From the NCBI RefSeq assembly GCF_049472675.1, contig NZ_JAPNXM010000003.1, positions 62,001 to 126,000 of the forward strand: a stretch of DNA of 64,000 bases. Reading direction: 5' to 3'. Of the stretch, positions 22,642 to 31,356 are shown piece by piece; positions within the stretch are counted from its first letter, which is position 1; each line of letters opens with the position of its first letter. This stretch comes from Deferribacter thermophilus. Its GTDB lineage: Bacteria > Chrysiogenota > Deferribacteres > Deferribacterales > Deferribacteraceae. A model generated the notes under the pieces. That model searched no databases. It had not been told where the DNA came from and was given only the letters and a program-made list of their open reading frames with translations. The position numbers and the translations under genes are program-made.

Positions 22642-24531
22642 TTAGGTTTTCTTTTTGTGCATTTTGATATTACGCATTAACATTTTTAGTTTTCTGTAAT
22701 CCACATGATTATCTTTAAATCTCATTTTATAAAATTCATCTACAAACTCTTCTGCAGCAATTTTTAAGCTTTCATCATCCATCTTTTTTACAATATTTTT
22801 AAGCGGCTCGTTCTCTTTTATCACAACCCCCTCTTTTGCCAAAAATTTCAAAAAATTGCTTAGATAATATTCTGCTCTATACCTTCTCCTAAACTTTACA
22901 GCAAGATAAACTAAAACAAATACAATAAATAAAATAAATACCAATTTTATCAAATATTTTTTATTAACTTTGATATTTTTAAAAGATGAGGAAACATTTT
23001 TAAAGATACTAACCTGTTTATCAAAATCATAATTTATAACAAACTTTGTCCAATAATAAGAGATGTAGTCAAAATAAAGTCGCATTTTAAGGGCAAAAGG
23101 TAATCTATTTTTATCTGTAAAATTTTCTATGGCAGCAGGTGTGGGATCAAACCTAACCCAGTAGCCATCTATAAAAGCTTCTACCCAGACATGGGCATTT
23201 TTATTTGCCACAGCATAATAACCACCATTTTCATTGTAATATCCACCTTTAAAACCGCCCACAAGCCTTGCAGGGATTTTATTTACTCTTAACATCAATG
23301 CCATACTTGATGCAAAAAATTCACAATTTCCTCTTTTTACTTCAAATAAAAATTTACTAAGCGAATCCTTGCCAGTGGGTAAATCTTTCAATGAGTATTC
23401 ATAGTTAGTTTTTAGATAATTTAATATCCCTTTTGCGGTAGCCATATCACTTTCTTTTTTAAATTTCTTTGCAAAATTAACTATCCTAGTAGAGACCTTT
23501 GAGACATCTGTATAAAAAGGGATATCCACCACATCTTTCAATCTATTTGAAACAACTGAAACACCTTCATATTTTATCTTTTTATTAACTGGTTTGTAAA
23601 CTCTAACCTCAAGTTTATTTGTAAAATAAAATTTCTTTTTCTTTAGCCTCACTTTATAAGGGTAATCAAGCGTTATTAAAAAGTTTTCATAATGAGGCTC
23701 AAGATAAATCTCATATCTAACCACCTTGCCGTTTATCTCTATAACAAAATCCCTTTTCTTTGAAATTGCAGATTTCCATTTTCTTCCATCAAAAACATCA
23801 AAAACAACCCCTCTAAAATAAAGTGGCTTATCCAATTTATCCATTACCACTCTAAAAGCTATCCTATTATCCTCTTGTATTGTATTTACATCCCCCAAAC
23901 CTATTTCACTACTAAACCCAGACCTTGAGCCTACATTATATCCCAATGAGCTAAAAAGAGGATAGTTTGTCCTGGGTAAAATAATAAAAATCAAAGTAGC
24001 TAAAGGGATTGTCAAAATTATTGACTTTAACCCCTTAAAAATTAACTCTTTAATCTCACTTTTATTTAAAATTATACTTTCTTGAAAATCATAAAAAGTA
24101 GCAAAAATTGCTAAAAAATAGCCAAAAACAATATTTAAAAGGATAAATACCAGATATATCATACTGAGATTAAATAAACCTGAAGCAGTGGTCAAAAAAA
24201 TAGATAAAACAAGAATCTGCATATAATCTCTGTATTTTTTATATTCGAGCAGTTTTACACAGAGGAAAATAATAAGAATATGGGTTAAAGATAACACCAA
24301 AGTATTTGAGTTTGTTCTTAAAACTATAACACCCGAAACCAAAAAAGAAAAAAGAGTTAATATTTTTCTATTTGGTTTTAAAAATTGATATTTTAGATTT
24401 AAAAGAAAAAATACTACAGTCATTATAAGCAATGTAGAAAAGAGCACACTGACATACTTACTCACACTAAGCAATGAGACTAATACCATCAAAATTGTTA
24501 ATAAGTTTAATAAATTTTCAATTTTTACCAT
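22642..24531 (-). CDS. TgpA-like membrane transglutaminase-domain protein
   Basis: A 629-residue protein. Six or so membrane helices occupy residues 1-190, an extracytoplasmic part follows, then a transglutaminase-like core with the catalytic triad in G-N-C-E-F-F (Cys403), A-H-V-W-V-E-A (His447) and F-D-P-T-P (Asp462), then a last membrane helix near 545-565 and a DUF4129-like tail. The start is placed at an ATG that overlaps the DUF58 gene by 14 bp; a longer frame would read into that gene without a ribosome binding site. MoxR, DUF58 and TgpA genes form a conserved operon; the biochemical role is not settled, but cell-envelope protein processing is likely. Confidence 0.85.
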   Translation of the reverse strand: MVKIENLLNLLTILMVLVSLLSVSKYVSVLFSTLLIMTVVFFLLNLKYQFLKPNRKILTLFSFLVSGVIVLRTNSNTLVLSLTHILIIFLCVKLLEYKKYRDYMQILVLSIFLTTASGLFNLSMIYLVFILLNIVFGYFLAIFATFYDFQESIILNKSEIKELIFKGLKSIILTIPLATLIFIILPRTNYPLFSSLGYNVGSRSGFSSEIGLGDVNTIQEDNRIAFRVVMDKLDKPLYFRGVVFDVFDGRKWKSAISKKRDFVIEINGKVVRYEIYLEPHYENFLITLDYPYKVRLKKKKFYFTNKLEVRVYKPVNKKIKYEGVSVVSNRLKDVVDIPFYTDVSKVSTRIVNFAKKFKKESDMATAKGILNYLKTNYEYSLKDLPTGKDSLSKFLFEVKRGNCEFFASSMALMLRVNKIPARLVGGFKGGYYNENGGYYAVANKNAHVWVEAFIDGYWVRFDPTPAAIENFTDKNRLPFALKMRLYFDYISYYWTKFVINYDFDKQVSIFKNVSSSFKNIKVNKKYLIKLVFILFIVFVLVYLAVKFRRRYRAEYYLSNFLKFLAKEGVVIKENEPLKNIVKKMDDESLKIAAEEFVDEFYKMRFKDNHVDYRKLKMLMRNIKMHKKKT

Positions 24532-25393
24532 AAAGAGCAAGCCGTTTAAGCGCTTCCAACTTCTCTGTAGCGCGTAAGATATTAAATTTTTCACCATCAA
24601 GCTCAAAAATAAAAGGTTTTCTCCATGCATTCATTTCATAGATAATCGTGGTAGCTACCTTAATAGCCATTTCTGTATCATATTTTCTTAATAGTTCATC
24701 AAAAGATAAATAAGAGTAGCTTTCATCACTCGAGCTAAACTCTTTTACATATAGGTTTCCATCCTTTGCAAAATGCTTCCAGAAGATTTTATTTAAGGGG
24801 TCGTTATTGTACCCTCTTATATTGCTTATCTCTTCCTGGTTTTTAGCTTCATCAATGCCGCTCAAATCTGCATTATCAATCTTATTTTTACCGCTAAATG
24901 AGATATTAGTTTTTATCATTTCTGGAAAAACAATAAACTCTTCATTTATATGATAAACCTTTCTCCTTATAAAAAAATTAAAAGGGTATGTAGAGCTAAC
25001 AACAATTTTATCAATGCTTACCACCCCCCTATTTTCAAAACTCTTTGAAATTTTAAAATTTTTTGTTTCTTTTGGGCTTATAAAATCTATAACCCCTTTT
25101 TCACCTAATACTTCAATGTTGAGCAGTGATGAAATAAGTTTCTTTTTTCTGTTTGTTACAAAAACTGTTATGTTGGTTTTCTTTCTTGCATATATTTCAT
25201 TTTCAAAAGAGATATTAAAAGATAGTTTTTCTATATTTGATTTACCATAAAATCCAGATACCCCCATCACAGCAAGCATTAAAGATACAGTTATAAAAAC
25301 AAGATTATTATTGGTATTTATAGCAGAAAAGCCCATTAAAATTGTAAGGATAATATAAATCCAGCCAGCCTTGGTAAACTTTATAACAGACAA
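24518..25393 (-). CDS. DUF58 domain protein
   Basis: A 291-residue protein with two N-terminal membrane helices (about 8-45), a beta-rich middle, and the DUF58 part (about 180-240) with R-G-Y-N-N-D-P-L-N-K-I-F-W-K-H-F-A-K. DUF58 proteins contain a von Willebrand A-like fold and act with MoxR ATPases. The spacing from moxR is 8 bp and it overlaps the transglutaminase gene, so the three form one operon. The C-terminal half after the conserved motif is shorter than in many homologues (usually 300-440). Confidence 0.86.
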   Translation of the reverse strand: MSVIKFTKAGWIYIILTILMGFSAINTNNNLVFITVSLMLAVMGVSGFYGKSNIEKLSFNISFENEIYARKKTNITVFVTNRKKKLISSLLNIEVLGEKGVIDFISPKETKNFKISKSFENRGVVSIDKIVVSSTYPFNFFIRRKVYHINEEFIVFPEMIKTNISFSGKNKIDNADLSGIDEAKNQEEISNIRGYNNDPLNKIFWKHFAKDGNLYVKEFSSSDESYSYLSFDELLRKYDTEMAIKVATTIIYEMNAWRKPFIFELDGEKFNILRATEKLEALKRLALYGKN

Positions 25394-25401
25394 AACAACC
25401 T

Positions 25402-26334
25402 CTAATAGGGTAACTTCACAGATTTAATAATATTTTCTAAAATATCTAATTTTTCTTCATTAGATAAAGCACCTTTAAAAGTGATTCTATGTAGCATGGT
25501 GTATTTATAATAATCTGTGATATCTTCAGGTATCACATAATCCCTTCTATTTATCAATGCTGAAGCTTTTGCCACATTTACAATTGATAATGCTGCTCTT
25601 GTGGAAAGCCCTGTTACTATTTTGCTATGATGTCTTGTTTTATCCACAATTTCTATCAAATACTCCAAAATAGTATCATCTATCTTAACTTTTTCTTTAA
25701 CAAACTCTATCAAAGTTAAAGCATCATCTTTACTAATAGCTGGCTCAGATTCATAAATTTTAGACCTTGAGCTGCCCCCTTTTAATATCTCAAGCTCTTC
25801 CTCTTTTGTGGGATATCCAAGATTAATCTTCATTATAAATCTATCAAGCTGGGATTCTGGTAAAGGGAATGTCCCGTAAGATTCAACAGAGTTTTGAGTG
25901 GCAATTACAAAAAAAGGCTGACTAAGTTTAAAAGTTTTCCCTTCAATTGTAACCTGTTTTTCACCCATCGCTTCTAAAAGTGCACTTTGAGTTTTCGGAG
26001 TAGCCCTATTAATTTCGTCAACAAGTAAGATATTGTTAAAAATAGGGCCAGGCTTAAACTCAAACTCCCCAGTCTCTTTATTGAATATATTCAGCCCTGT
26101 AATATCAGTGGGTAAAAGATCATTGGTACACTGTATCCTGCTAAAAGTAACCCCCATCGATTTAGCTATTGCTATTGCAAGTGTAGTTTTACCAAGACCA
26201 GGGCTATCTTCAATCAAAATATGCCCTCTACTCAAAAATGCTATCAAAGACAGTTTTATACCTAAGTCTTTACCTTGAAGAAATTTTTTATAATAGTTAA
26301 ATAATCTATCTACCAAATCAATTATTTTATCCAT
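25402..26334 (-). CDS. MoxR-family AAA ATPase
   Basis: A 310-residue AAA+ ATPase of the MoxR type with Walker A D-S-P-G-L-G-K-T-T near 43-51, Walker B I-L-L-V-D-E-I-N-R-A, the following P-K-T-Q-S-A-L-L-E-A-M, sensor 1 F-V-I-A-T-Q-N and the C-terminal lid with T-G-L-S-T-R-A. Start set at ATG 26334; an in-frame TTG 42 bases earlier lacks a ribosome binding site and would lie in a hairpin. It likely acts as a chaperone-like ATPase on the DUF58/transglutaminase partners downstream. Confidence 0.92.
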   Translation of the reverse strand: MDKIIDLVDRLFNYYKKFLQGKDLGIKLSLIAFLSRGHILIEDSPGLGKTTLAIAIAKSMGVTFSRIQCTNDLLPTDITGLNIFNKETGEFEFKPGPIFNNILLVDEINRATPKTQSALLEAMGEKQVTIEGKTFKLSQPFFVIATQNSVESYGTFPLPESQLDRFIMKINLGYPTKEEELEILKGGSSRSKIYESEPAISKDDALTLIEFVKEKVKIDDTILEYLIEIVDKTRHHSKIVTGLSTRAALSIVNVAKASALINRRDYVIPEDITDYYKYTMLHRITFKGALSNEEKLDILENIIKSVKLPY

Positions 26335-26362
26335 CTTTTTACCATTTCGTTTTTTTGTATAT

Positions 26363-26392
26363 GCACAAGGGCACAAAAGCCCTTATGCATTT
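26363..26392. terminator. hairpin between the DJ-1/PfpI gene and moxR
   Basis: ATGCACAAGGGC ACAAAA GCCCTTATGCAT, a long stem with one bulge. It has no clear T-run on either strand, so it may slow or attenuate transcription rather than end it. Confidence 0.45.
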
Positions 26393-26412
26393 TATAAAAC
26401 TTAAAAATAATC

Positions 26413-27000
26413 TTATGGCTCTATTTTGCTACCCAAAAGTTCTAAAAATTTCCTCATCCATTCAGGATGAGCTGGCCATGCTGGAGCTGTTACAAAATTT
26501 TTATCTACCACAGCATTAGTGAAGGTCTCATTAACATCACACCATTTGCCACCAGCTTTTACAATATCTGGCATCACTGCTGGGTATGCTGTACAGGCTA
26601 CATTTTCTAATACTCCGGCTGCTACAAGTATCTGCTGACCATGACAAATTGAGGCAATAGGTTTGTTCTGAGTTGCAAATTCCTTTACAATCTCTATCAA
26701 CCTTTGATTAAGTCTCAAATATTCTGGAGCTCTTCCACCAGGAATAACTAATGCATCATAATCGTTTACATCCACCTTATCAAAATCAGCATTTACAAGA
26801 AAATTGTGCCCACGCTTTTCAGAATAGGTCTGATCCCCTTCAAAATCGTGAACAGCTGTTTTTACAGTTTCTCCAGGTTTTTTACCAGGACAAACAGTAT
26901 CAACTTTATGCCCCACCATAGTCAAAATTTGATATGGCACCATTGCCTCATAATCTTCCACATAATCACCCACCAACATCAAAATCTTTTTTACACCCAT
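26413..27000 (-). CDS. DJ-1/PfpI family protein
   Basis: A 195-residue single-domain protein with the nucleophile elbow S-I-C-H-G (Cys119, His120), an acidic partner in the D-Y-E-A motif near 16-19 and V-I-P-G-G-R-A-P-E near 85-93. This is the subgroup usually annotated as DJ-1/PfpI, which contains proteases, glyoxalases/deglycases and chaperones; the exact activity cannot be set from sequence. A TTGAAA-N16-TATATT promoter is visible upstream on the minus strand, and a GGAGG-type site precedes the ATG. Confidence 0.9.
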   Translation of the reverse strand: MGVKKILMLVGDYVEDYEAMVPYQILTMVGHKVDTVCPGKKPGETVKTAVHDFEGDQTYSEKRGHNFLVNADFDKVDVNDYDALVIPGGRAPEYLRLNQRLIEIVKEFATQNKPIASICHGQQILVAAGVLENVACTAYPAVMPDIVKAGGKWCDVNETFTNAVVDKNFVTAPAWPAHPEWMRKFLELLGSKIEP

Positions 27001-27320
27001 AAAACACCTCCAAATAAATTTTTGGCACTCAAAAAAACTACAAATTATAATATAGGCCTGCTAAAAAGTGTTTCAATTACCTACCCAAAAATTGCCATTT
27101 AAATTTAATATAAGCCTTCTCCATGCTACCACCAGTTTCTAAAACTTCTATTTTAACATAATTACCGTCAAATAAGATTTCCTGAATATATACTATGATT
27201 ATAGCATATTTGTAGCAGTTTCGCTTAAACCAATCACAAACAAAATTAATTAATTTAAAAAGAAATAGCAGTAAACCTGATAGGCCCTTAAATAAGTCAG
27301 CTCTTTGTAAAATAAGGAAA

Positions 27321-27393
27321 TGGAGCGGAGGGGAGTCGAACCCCCGACCCCTACAATGCCATTGTAGTGCTCTCCCAGCTGAGCTACCGCCCC
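27321..27393 (-). tRNA. tRNA-Ala (anticodon GGC)
   Basis: On the minus strand the acceptor GGGGCGG pairs with CCGCTCC, the D-arm is GCTC...GAGC, the anticodon stem CTACA/TGTAG holds loop ATGGCAT with anticodon GGC, and the T-arm GGGGG TTCGACT CCCCT is complete. The discriminator is A; CCA is not encoded and must be added by the tRNA nucleotidyltransferase. It is 73 nt long. Confidence 0.96.
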
Positions 27394-27433
27394 ATAACTT
27401 TTTCTTTATAAAAATTAATCTGATTTAGCAAGA

Positions 27434-28390
27434 TTATTTTTGAAAAGGGCAGGCTGTAAAATGTGTCTCAGAAACCTTTATTAAATCACCAGAAATTTCT
27501 TGACACTCACTTTTTGCAAAAGGGCATCTGGTATAAAATCTGCACCCCTTGGGAGGGTTGATAGGGCTTGGAATCTCACCACTCAAAATTGTCCTCTGCT
27601 CCTTCTTTTTGCCTATCTCTGGAACTGCATCAAGTAAAGCTTTTGTATATGGATGCAAAGGATTGTTAAAAATATCGTCCACAGTACCTTTTTCCATCAC
27701 TTTTCCAAGATACATAACAATTATTCTATCTGAAATATGTCTTACAACACCAAGATCGTGAGAGATAAAAAGATATGTTAATTTGAACTCATTTTGTAAA
27801 TCTATCAAAAGGTTTAAAACCTGAGATTGAATACTTACATCAAGAGCACTCACTGGCTCATCACACACTATTAGCTCTGGATTTAACGTTAAAGCCCTTG
27901 CTATCCCTATCCTTTGTCTTTGACCACCTGAAAACTGATGTGGATATCTGTAATAATGTTCTGGTAGTAACCCAACTTTTTCCATCAAATAAAACACTCT
28001 ATCTTCAATCTCTTTTTTTGATAAATCAGTATTTAAAACCAATGGTTCGGCTATAATATCACCCACTCGCCATCTTGGATTTAAAGAAGAATATGGGTCT
28101 TGAAAGATAATCTGAACACTTTTTCTATACTCTTTTAGCTCATTTATACTTTTTTTAGCAATATCTTCATCTCTAAAAAGTATTCTACCATCAGTCGGAT
28201 CTTCAATCCTTAAAATTAATTTCCCTGTTGTAGATTTTCCGCAACCTGATTCACCAACAACACTTAAAGTTTCACCCTTACTTATTACAAAAGAGACATC
28301 ATCTACAGCTTTTAAAATCGCCTTTTTATTAAGACCACCTTTTTTAACTTCGTAATATTTTTTTAAATTTTCTACTCTTAACAATTCCAT
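27434..28390 (-). CDS. dipeptide/oligopeptide ABC transporter ATP-binding protein (OppF/DppF)
   Basis: A 318-residue ATPase with Walker A G-E-S-G-C-G-K-S-T, signature F-S-G-G-Q-R-Q-R-I-G, Walker B L-I-V-C-D-E-P-V-S and a switch His. The oligopeptide-type C-terminal extension contains a Cys-rich 4Fe-4S-like tail (C-R-F-Y-T-R-C-P near 289, then C-Q and C-P). It is the last gene of the transporter operon; its start overlaps the stop of the preceding ATPase by one base (TAATG). Confidence 0.93.
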   Translation of the reverse strand: MELLRVENLKKYYEVKKGGLNKKAILKAVDDVSFVISKGETLSVVGESGCGKSTTGKLILRIEDPTDGRILFRDEDIAKKSINELKEYRKSVQIIFQDPYSSLNPRWRVGDIIAEPLVLNTDLSKKEIEDRVFYLMEKVGLLPEHYYRYPHQFSGGQRQRIGIARALTLNPELIVCDEPVSALDVSIQSQVLNLLIDLQNEFKLTYLFISHDLGVVRHISDRIIVMYLGKVMEKGTVDDIFNNPLHPYTKALLDAVPEIGKKKEQRTILSGEIPSPINPPKGCRFYTRCPFAKSECQEISGDLIKVSETHFTACPFQK

Positions 28391-29364
28391 TATATCAACC
28401 CTTCAGCCTTAAAGCACGCTACAAAATGTCCAGATTCTACTTCTTTTAGCTCTGGCCTTTTCTCTTTGCACATTTCTGTTGCATAAGGGCATCTTGGCCA
28501 AAATGTACAACCTTTAGGTAAATCGTATAAGCTTGGAACATTTCCTTTTATAGAATAAAGTTTGGTTTTCCTATCTCCAGATGTCGTTGATGGGATAGAT
28601 TTAATCAAACCTTCTGTATAAGGGTGAAGTGGTCTATCAAATATCTTCTCTTTTGAGGCTTTTTCCACAATAAAGCCTGTATACATTACAGCCACATCAT
28701 CGGCCATCTCATAAACAACGCCAAGGTCATGTGTTATAAAAAGTATAGATGTATTCTTTTTTCTCTGTAACTCTTTCATCAAGTTTAAAACCTGAGCTTG
28801 AATTGTCACATCAAGCGCAGTAGTAGGCTCATCTGCTATCAATAACTCTGGCTCACAGGCCATAGCCATTGCAATCATCACCCTTTGTCTGAGTCCACCA
28901 CTCAATTTAAATGGATAATCTTTCAATCTATCCTCAGCAGATGGTATCCCCACCAACTCCAGTGATTCTACAGCTTTTTTATGAATCTCTTTTTTGCTTA
29001 AATGTGGCTGATGTATTTTCAAAACCTCTTTAATCTGATAACCCACTGTATAAGAAGGGTTAAGGGAAGTCATCGGCTCTTGAAAAATCATAGATATCTG
29101 CTTTCCTCTAATCTGCCTCATCTGTTTTTCTGAAAGCTCTAAAAGGTTTACTCCATCTAATATTATTTCCCCTTCAGCAATCTTACCAGGCTTATCAATC
29201 AATCTCATAATAGACAAAGATGTAATACTTTTACCGCTACCTGATTCCCCCACAAGACATAGGGTTTTACCATGATCTATATCAAAACTCACACCATTTA
29301 CTGCTGTTATAACCCCTTTATCAGTCTCAAAGATTGTTTTTAAATTTCTAACACTAAGCAGCAT
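28390..29364 (-). CDS. dipeptide/oligopeptide ABC transporter ATP-binding protein (OppD/DppD)
   Basis: A 324-residue ATPase. It has Walker A G-E-S-G-S-G-K-S, Q-loop I-F-Q-E-P-M-T-S-L-N, signature L-S-G-G-L-R-Q-R, Walker B L-L-I-A-D-E-P-T-T and the oligopeptide_HPY C-terminal tail with C-T-F-W-P-R-C-P. The signature has L where most have Q, as usual for OppD. It pairs with the OppF-type ATPase to power the peptide channel and directly follows the DppC-type permease. Confidence 0.93.
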   Translation of the reverse strand: MLLSVRNLKTIFETDKGVITAVNGVSFDIDHGKTLCLVGESGSGKSITSLSIMRLIDKPGKIAEGEIILDGVNLLELSEKQMRQIRGKQISMIFQEPMTSLNPSYTVGYQIKEVLKIHQPHLSKKEIHKKAVESLELVGIPSAEDRLKDYPFKLSGGLRQRVMIAMAMACEPELLIADEPTTALDVTIQAQVLNLMKELQRKKNTSILFITHDLGVVYEMADDVAVMYTGFIVEKASKEKIFDRPLHPYTEGLIKSIPSTTSGDRKTKLYSIKGNVPSLYDLPKGCTFWPRCPYATEMCKEKRPELKEVESGHFVACFKAEGLI

Positions 29365-30231
29365 CTATCTATCCTTCTGTTTTGGATCTAATACATCCAT
29401 CAAACCATCACCCACAAGGTTAAATCCTAAAACAGCCATAAAAATAGCAAGCCCAGGAAAAGTAATCATCCAAGGAGCTCTCATTATATACTGCAAAGAA
29501 TCTGACAGCATTGCTCCCCATTCTGGAGTTGGTGGCTGAGCACCAAGCCCTAAGAAGCTTAATCCTGCTGCCTCTAAAACTGCCGAAGCAAACCCCATAG
29601 TCGATTGAACAATAATTGGAGCCATACAGTTTGGTAAAATAACTTTGAATATCAACCTCAAATCTGACGACCCATTTATCCTTGAGGCTATCACATACTC
29701 TTTTTCCTTTTCTTGTAATACAGAAGCCCTTACAATCCTTGCATAGGAAGGGATACCCACCACACCAATTGCTATCATTGCATTATAAAGACTTGGCCCA
29801 AGCATGGACACAATAACTATTGCAAGTAAAATTGCAGGGATAGAAAACATTATATCAACAATCCTCATTATTACTGCATCAACCTTTTTACCATAATATC
29901 CCGCTACTGAACCCATGATTAAGCCAAAAAATAGTGAAATACCAACAGATATCATACCAATCATCAATGATATTCTTGCACCATAAACTATTCTCGAAAA
30001 CAGATCTCTTCCAAAATCATCAGTACCAAGTATATGAGGCCACTTACCCGCCTCTTCCCAAATAGGTGGAATTAACCTCATTTTTAAATCTTGTGCAGTT
30101 GGATCAAATGGAGCAATTATCGGTGCAAATACTGCTAAAAGTATCAAAATTGATACCAGAACCAATCCAAATAAAGCTGATTTATTTTTCTTAAATCTTA
30201 AAACATATTCTTTAAAAAGTGATTCCTTCAT
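29365..30231 (-). CDS. dipeptide/oligopeptide ABC transporter permease (DppC type)
   Basis: A 288-residue permease with an N-terminal cytoplasmic stretch and helix (about 20-42), H-I-L-G-T-D-D-F-G-R-D-L-F near 68-80, and a core of five helices with the EAA motif near 190-220. ATG at 30231 is chosen; its A is also the last base of the DppB stop (TGATG), giving coupled translation. The TTG one codon upstream is less likely. Confidence 0.93.
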   Translation of the reverse strand: MKESLFKEYVLRFKKNKSALFGLVLVSILILLAVFAPIIAPFDPTAQDLKMRLIPPIWEEAGKWPHILGTDDFGRDLFSRIVYGARISLMIGMISVGISLFFGLIMGSVAGYYGKKVDAVIMRIVDIMFSIPAILLAIVIVSMLGPSLYNAMIAIGVVGIPSYARIVRASVLQEKEKEYVIASRINGSSDLRLIFKVILPNCMAPIIVQSTMGFASAVLEAAGLSFLGLGAQPPTPEWGAMLSDSLQYIMRAPWMITFPGLAIFMAVLGFNLVGDGLMDVLDPKQKDR

Positions 30232-31235
30232 CAATCAAGCCTTACCTTTGGATTTATAAAAGCATAAACAATGTCCACTATCAAATTTATAACAACAAAA
30301 ATCACAGCAATTATCAGTGTTGCACATTGAACGACAGGGAAATCCCTCTGATAAACAGCATTTACAAGCCATTTCCCAATACCAGGCCAGCTAAAAGTTG
30401 TCTCTGTAAGGATCGCACCAGCCAACAAAGTACCAAACATCAAGCCAACAATAGTTACCACAGGTATTGCAGCATTTCTAAATGCATGAATCATAATAAC
30501 CCTAAATGACGAACACCCCTTTGCTTTAGCAGTTTTTATATAATCCTCTTTCAACACATCAAGCATACTAGATCTTGTCATTCGGGCAATAAGTGCCATA
30601 GGGATTGTGCCCAGAGCAAATCCAGGGAGGATTAAGTGCTTTAAAGCATCCCAAAACGCTTCGTAATCTTTTGCTATAAAAGCATCTATTAAATAAAAGC
30701 CAGTAACTTTATCTATATAATATTCATAGGACAATCTACCTGAAACAGGAAGCCATCCAAGTTTTACAGCAAAAAAGTAGATAAGTAATAGGCCTAACCA
30801 GAACACAGGCATAGAAACACCTGCAAGAGAACCCACCATACTTGTATAATCAAATATCGAATACCTTTTTACTGAAGCAATAATACCAGCAAATATACCA
30901 ATAATTATTGCAAAAAGCATACTAACCACTGTCAACTCAACAGTAGCAGGGAATCTATCCCAAAATTCCACAATTACATCCTGCCTACTCTTAATAGACT
31001 TTCCAAAATCCCCTTTGACAGCCTTTTTAACAAAAATGAGATACTGAACATACAGCGGTTTATCCAAACCCAAATCTTTCCTAAGCTTTTCAACAGATTC
31101 TTTACTTGCATGCTCACCAAGCATAACAAGAGCAGGATCACCAGGTGCTAGATGAACCATAGCAAAAACAAGTATCGAAACACCAAATATTGTAGGAATT
31201 GTCCAAAGTAGCCTTTTAAGTATATAAACAAGCAT
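30231..31235 (-). CDS. dipeptide/oligopeptide ABC transporter permease (DppB type)
   Basis: A 334-residue permease. The N-terminal motif R-L-L-W-T-I-P-T-I-F-G-V-S is typical of DppB/OppB, followed by G-D-P-A-L-V-M-L-G and further membrane helices, with an EAA loop in D-Y-I-K-T-A-K-A-K-G near 245. It forms the channel with the DppC-type protein. The gap of 121 bp to the binding-protein gene holds a strong hairpin. Confidence 0.93.
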   Translation of the reverse strand: MLVYILKRLLWTIPTIFGVSILVFAMVHLAPGDPALVMLGEHASKESVEKLRKDLGLDKPLYVQYLIFVKKAVKGDFGKSIKSRQDVIVEFWDRFPATVELTVVSMLFAIIIGIFAGIIASVKRYSIFDYTSMVGSLAGVSMPVFWLGLLLIYFFAVKLGWLPVSGRLSYEYYIDKVTGFYLIDAFIAKDYEAFWDALKHLILPGFALGTIPMALIARMTRSSMLDVLKEDYIKTAKAKGCSSFRVIMIHAFRNAAIPVVTIVGLMFGTLLAGAILTETTFSWPGIGKWLVNAVYQRDFPVVQCATLIIAVIFVVINLIVDIVYAFINPKVRLD

Positions 31236-31326
31236 GTTTATCCCTTTTAAACTAAGAGCGGCCTAACTATAGCTAAGAAAACCTAAATGTCAAGGATTTT
31301 TACTAAAAATATTGTTTATTAATACT

Positions 31327-31350
31327 AAAAAGGGAGGCTTATGCCTCCCA
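31327..31350 (-). terminator. terminator/attenuator after the peptide-binding protein gene
   Basis: GGGAGGC TTAT GCCTCCC (31332-31349) followed on the minus strand by TTTTTAGT. Because the permease and ATPase genes lie downstream without another clear promoter, it is likely a partial terminator that keeps the binding protein in excess. Confidence 0.75.
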
Positions 31351-31356
31351 TAATAA

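Noticed and set aside
24531..24630. Longer N-terminus of the transglutaminase-domain protein
   Set aside because: It would overlap the DUF58 gene by over 110 bp, and the extra residues are not like a membrane-protein start.
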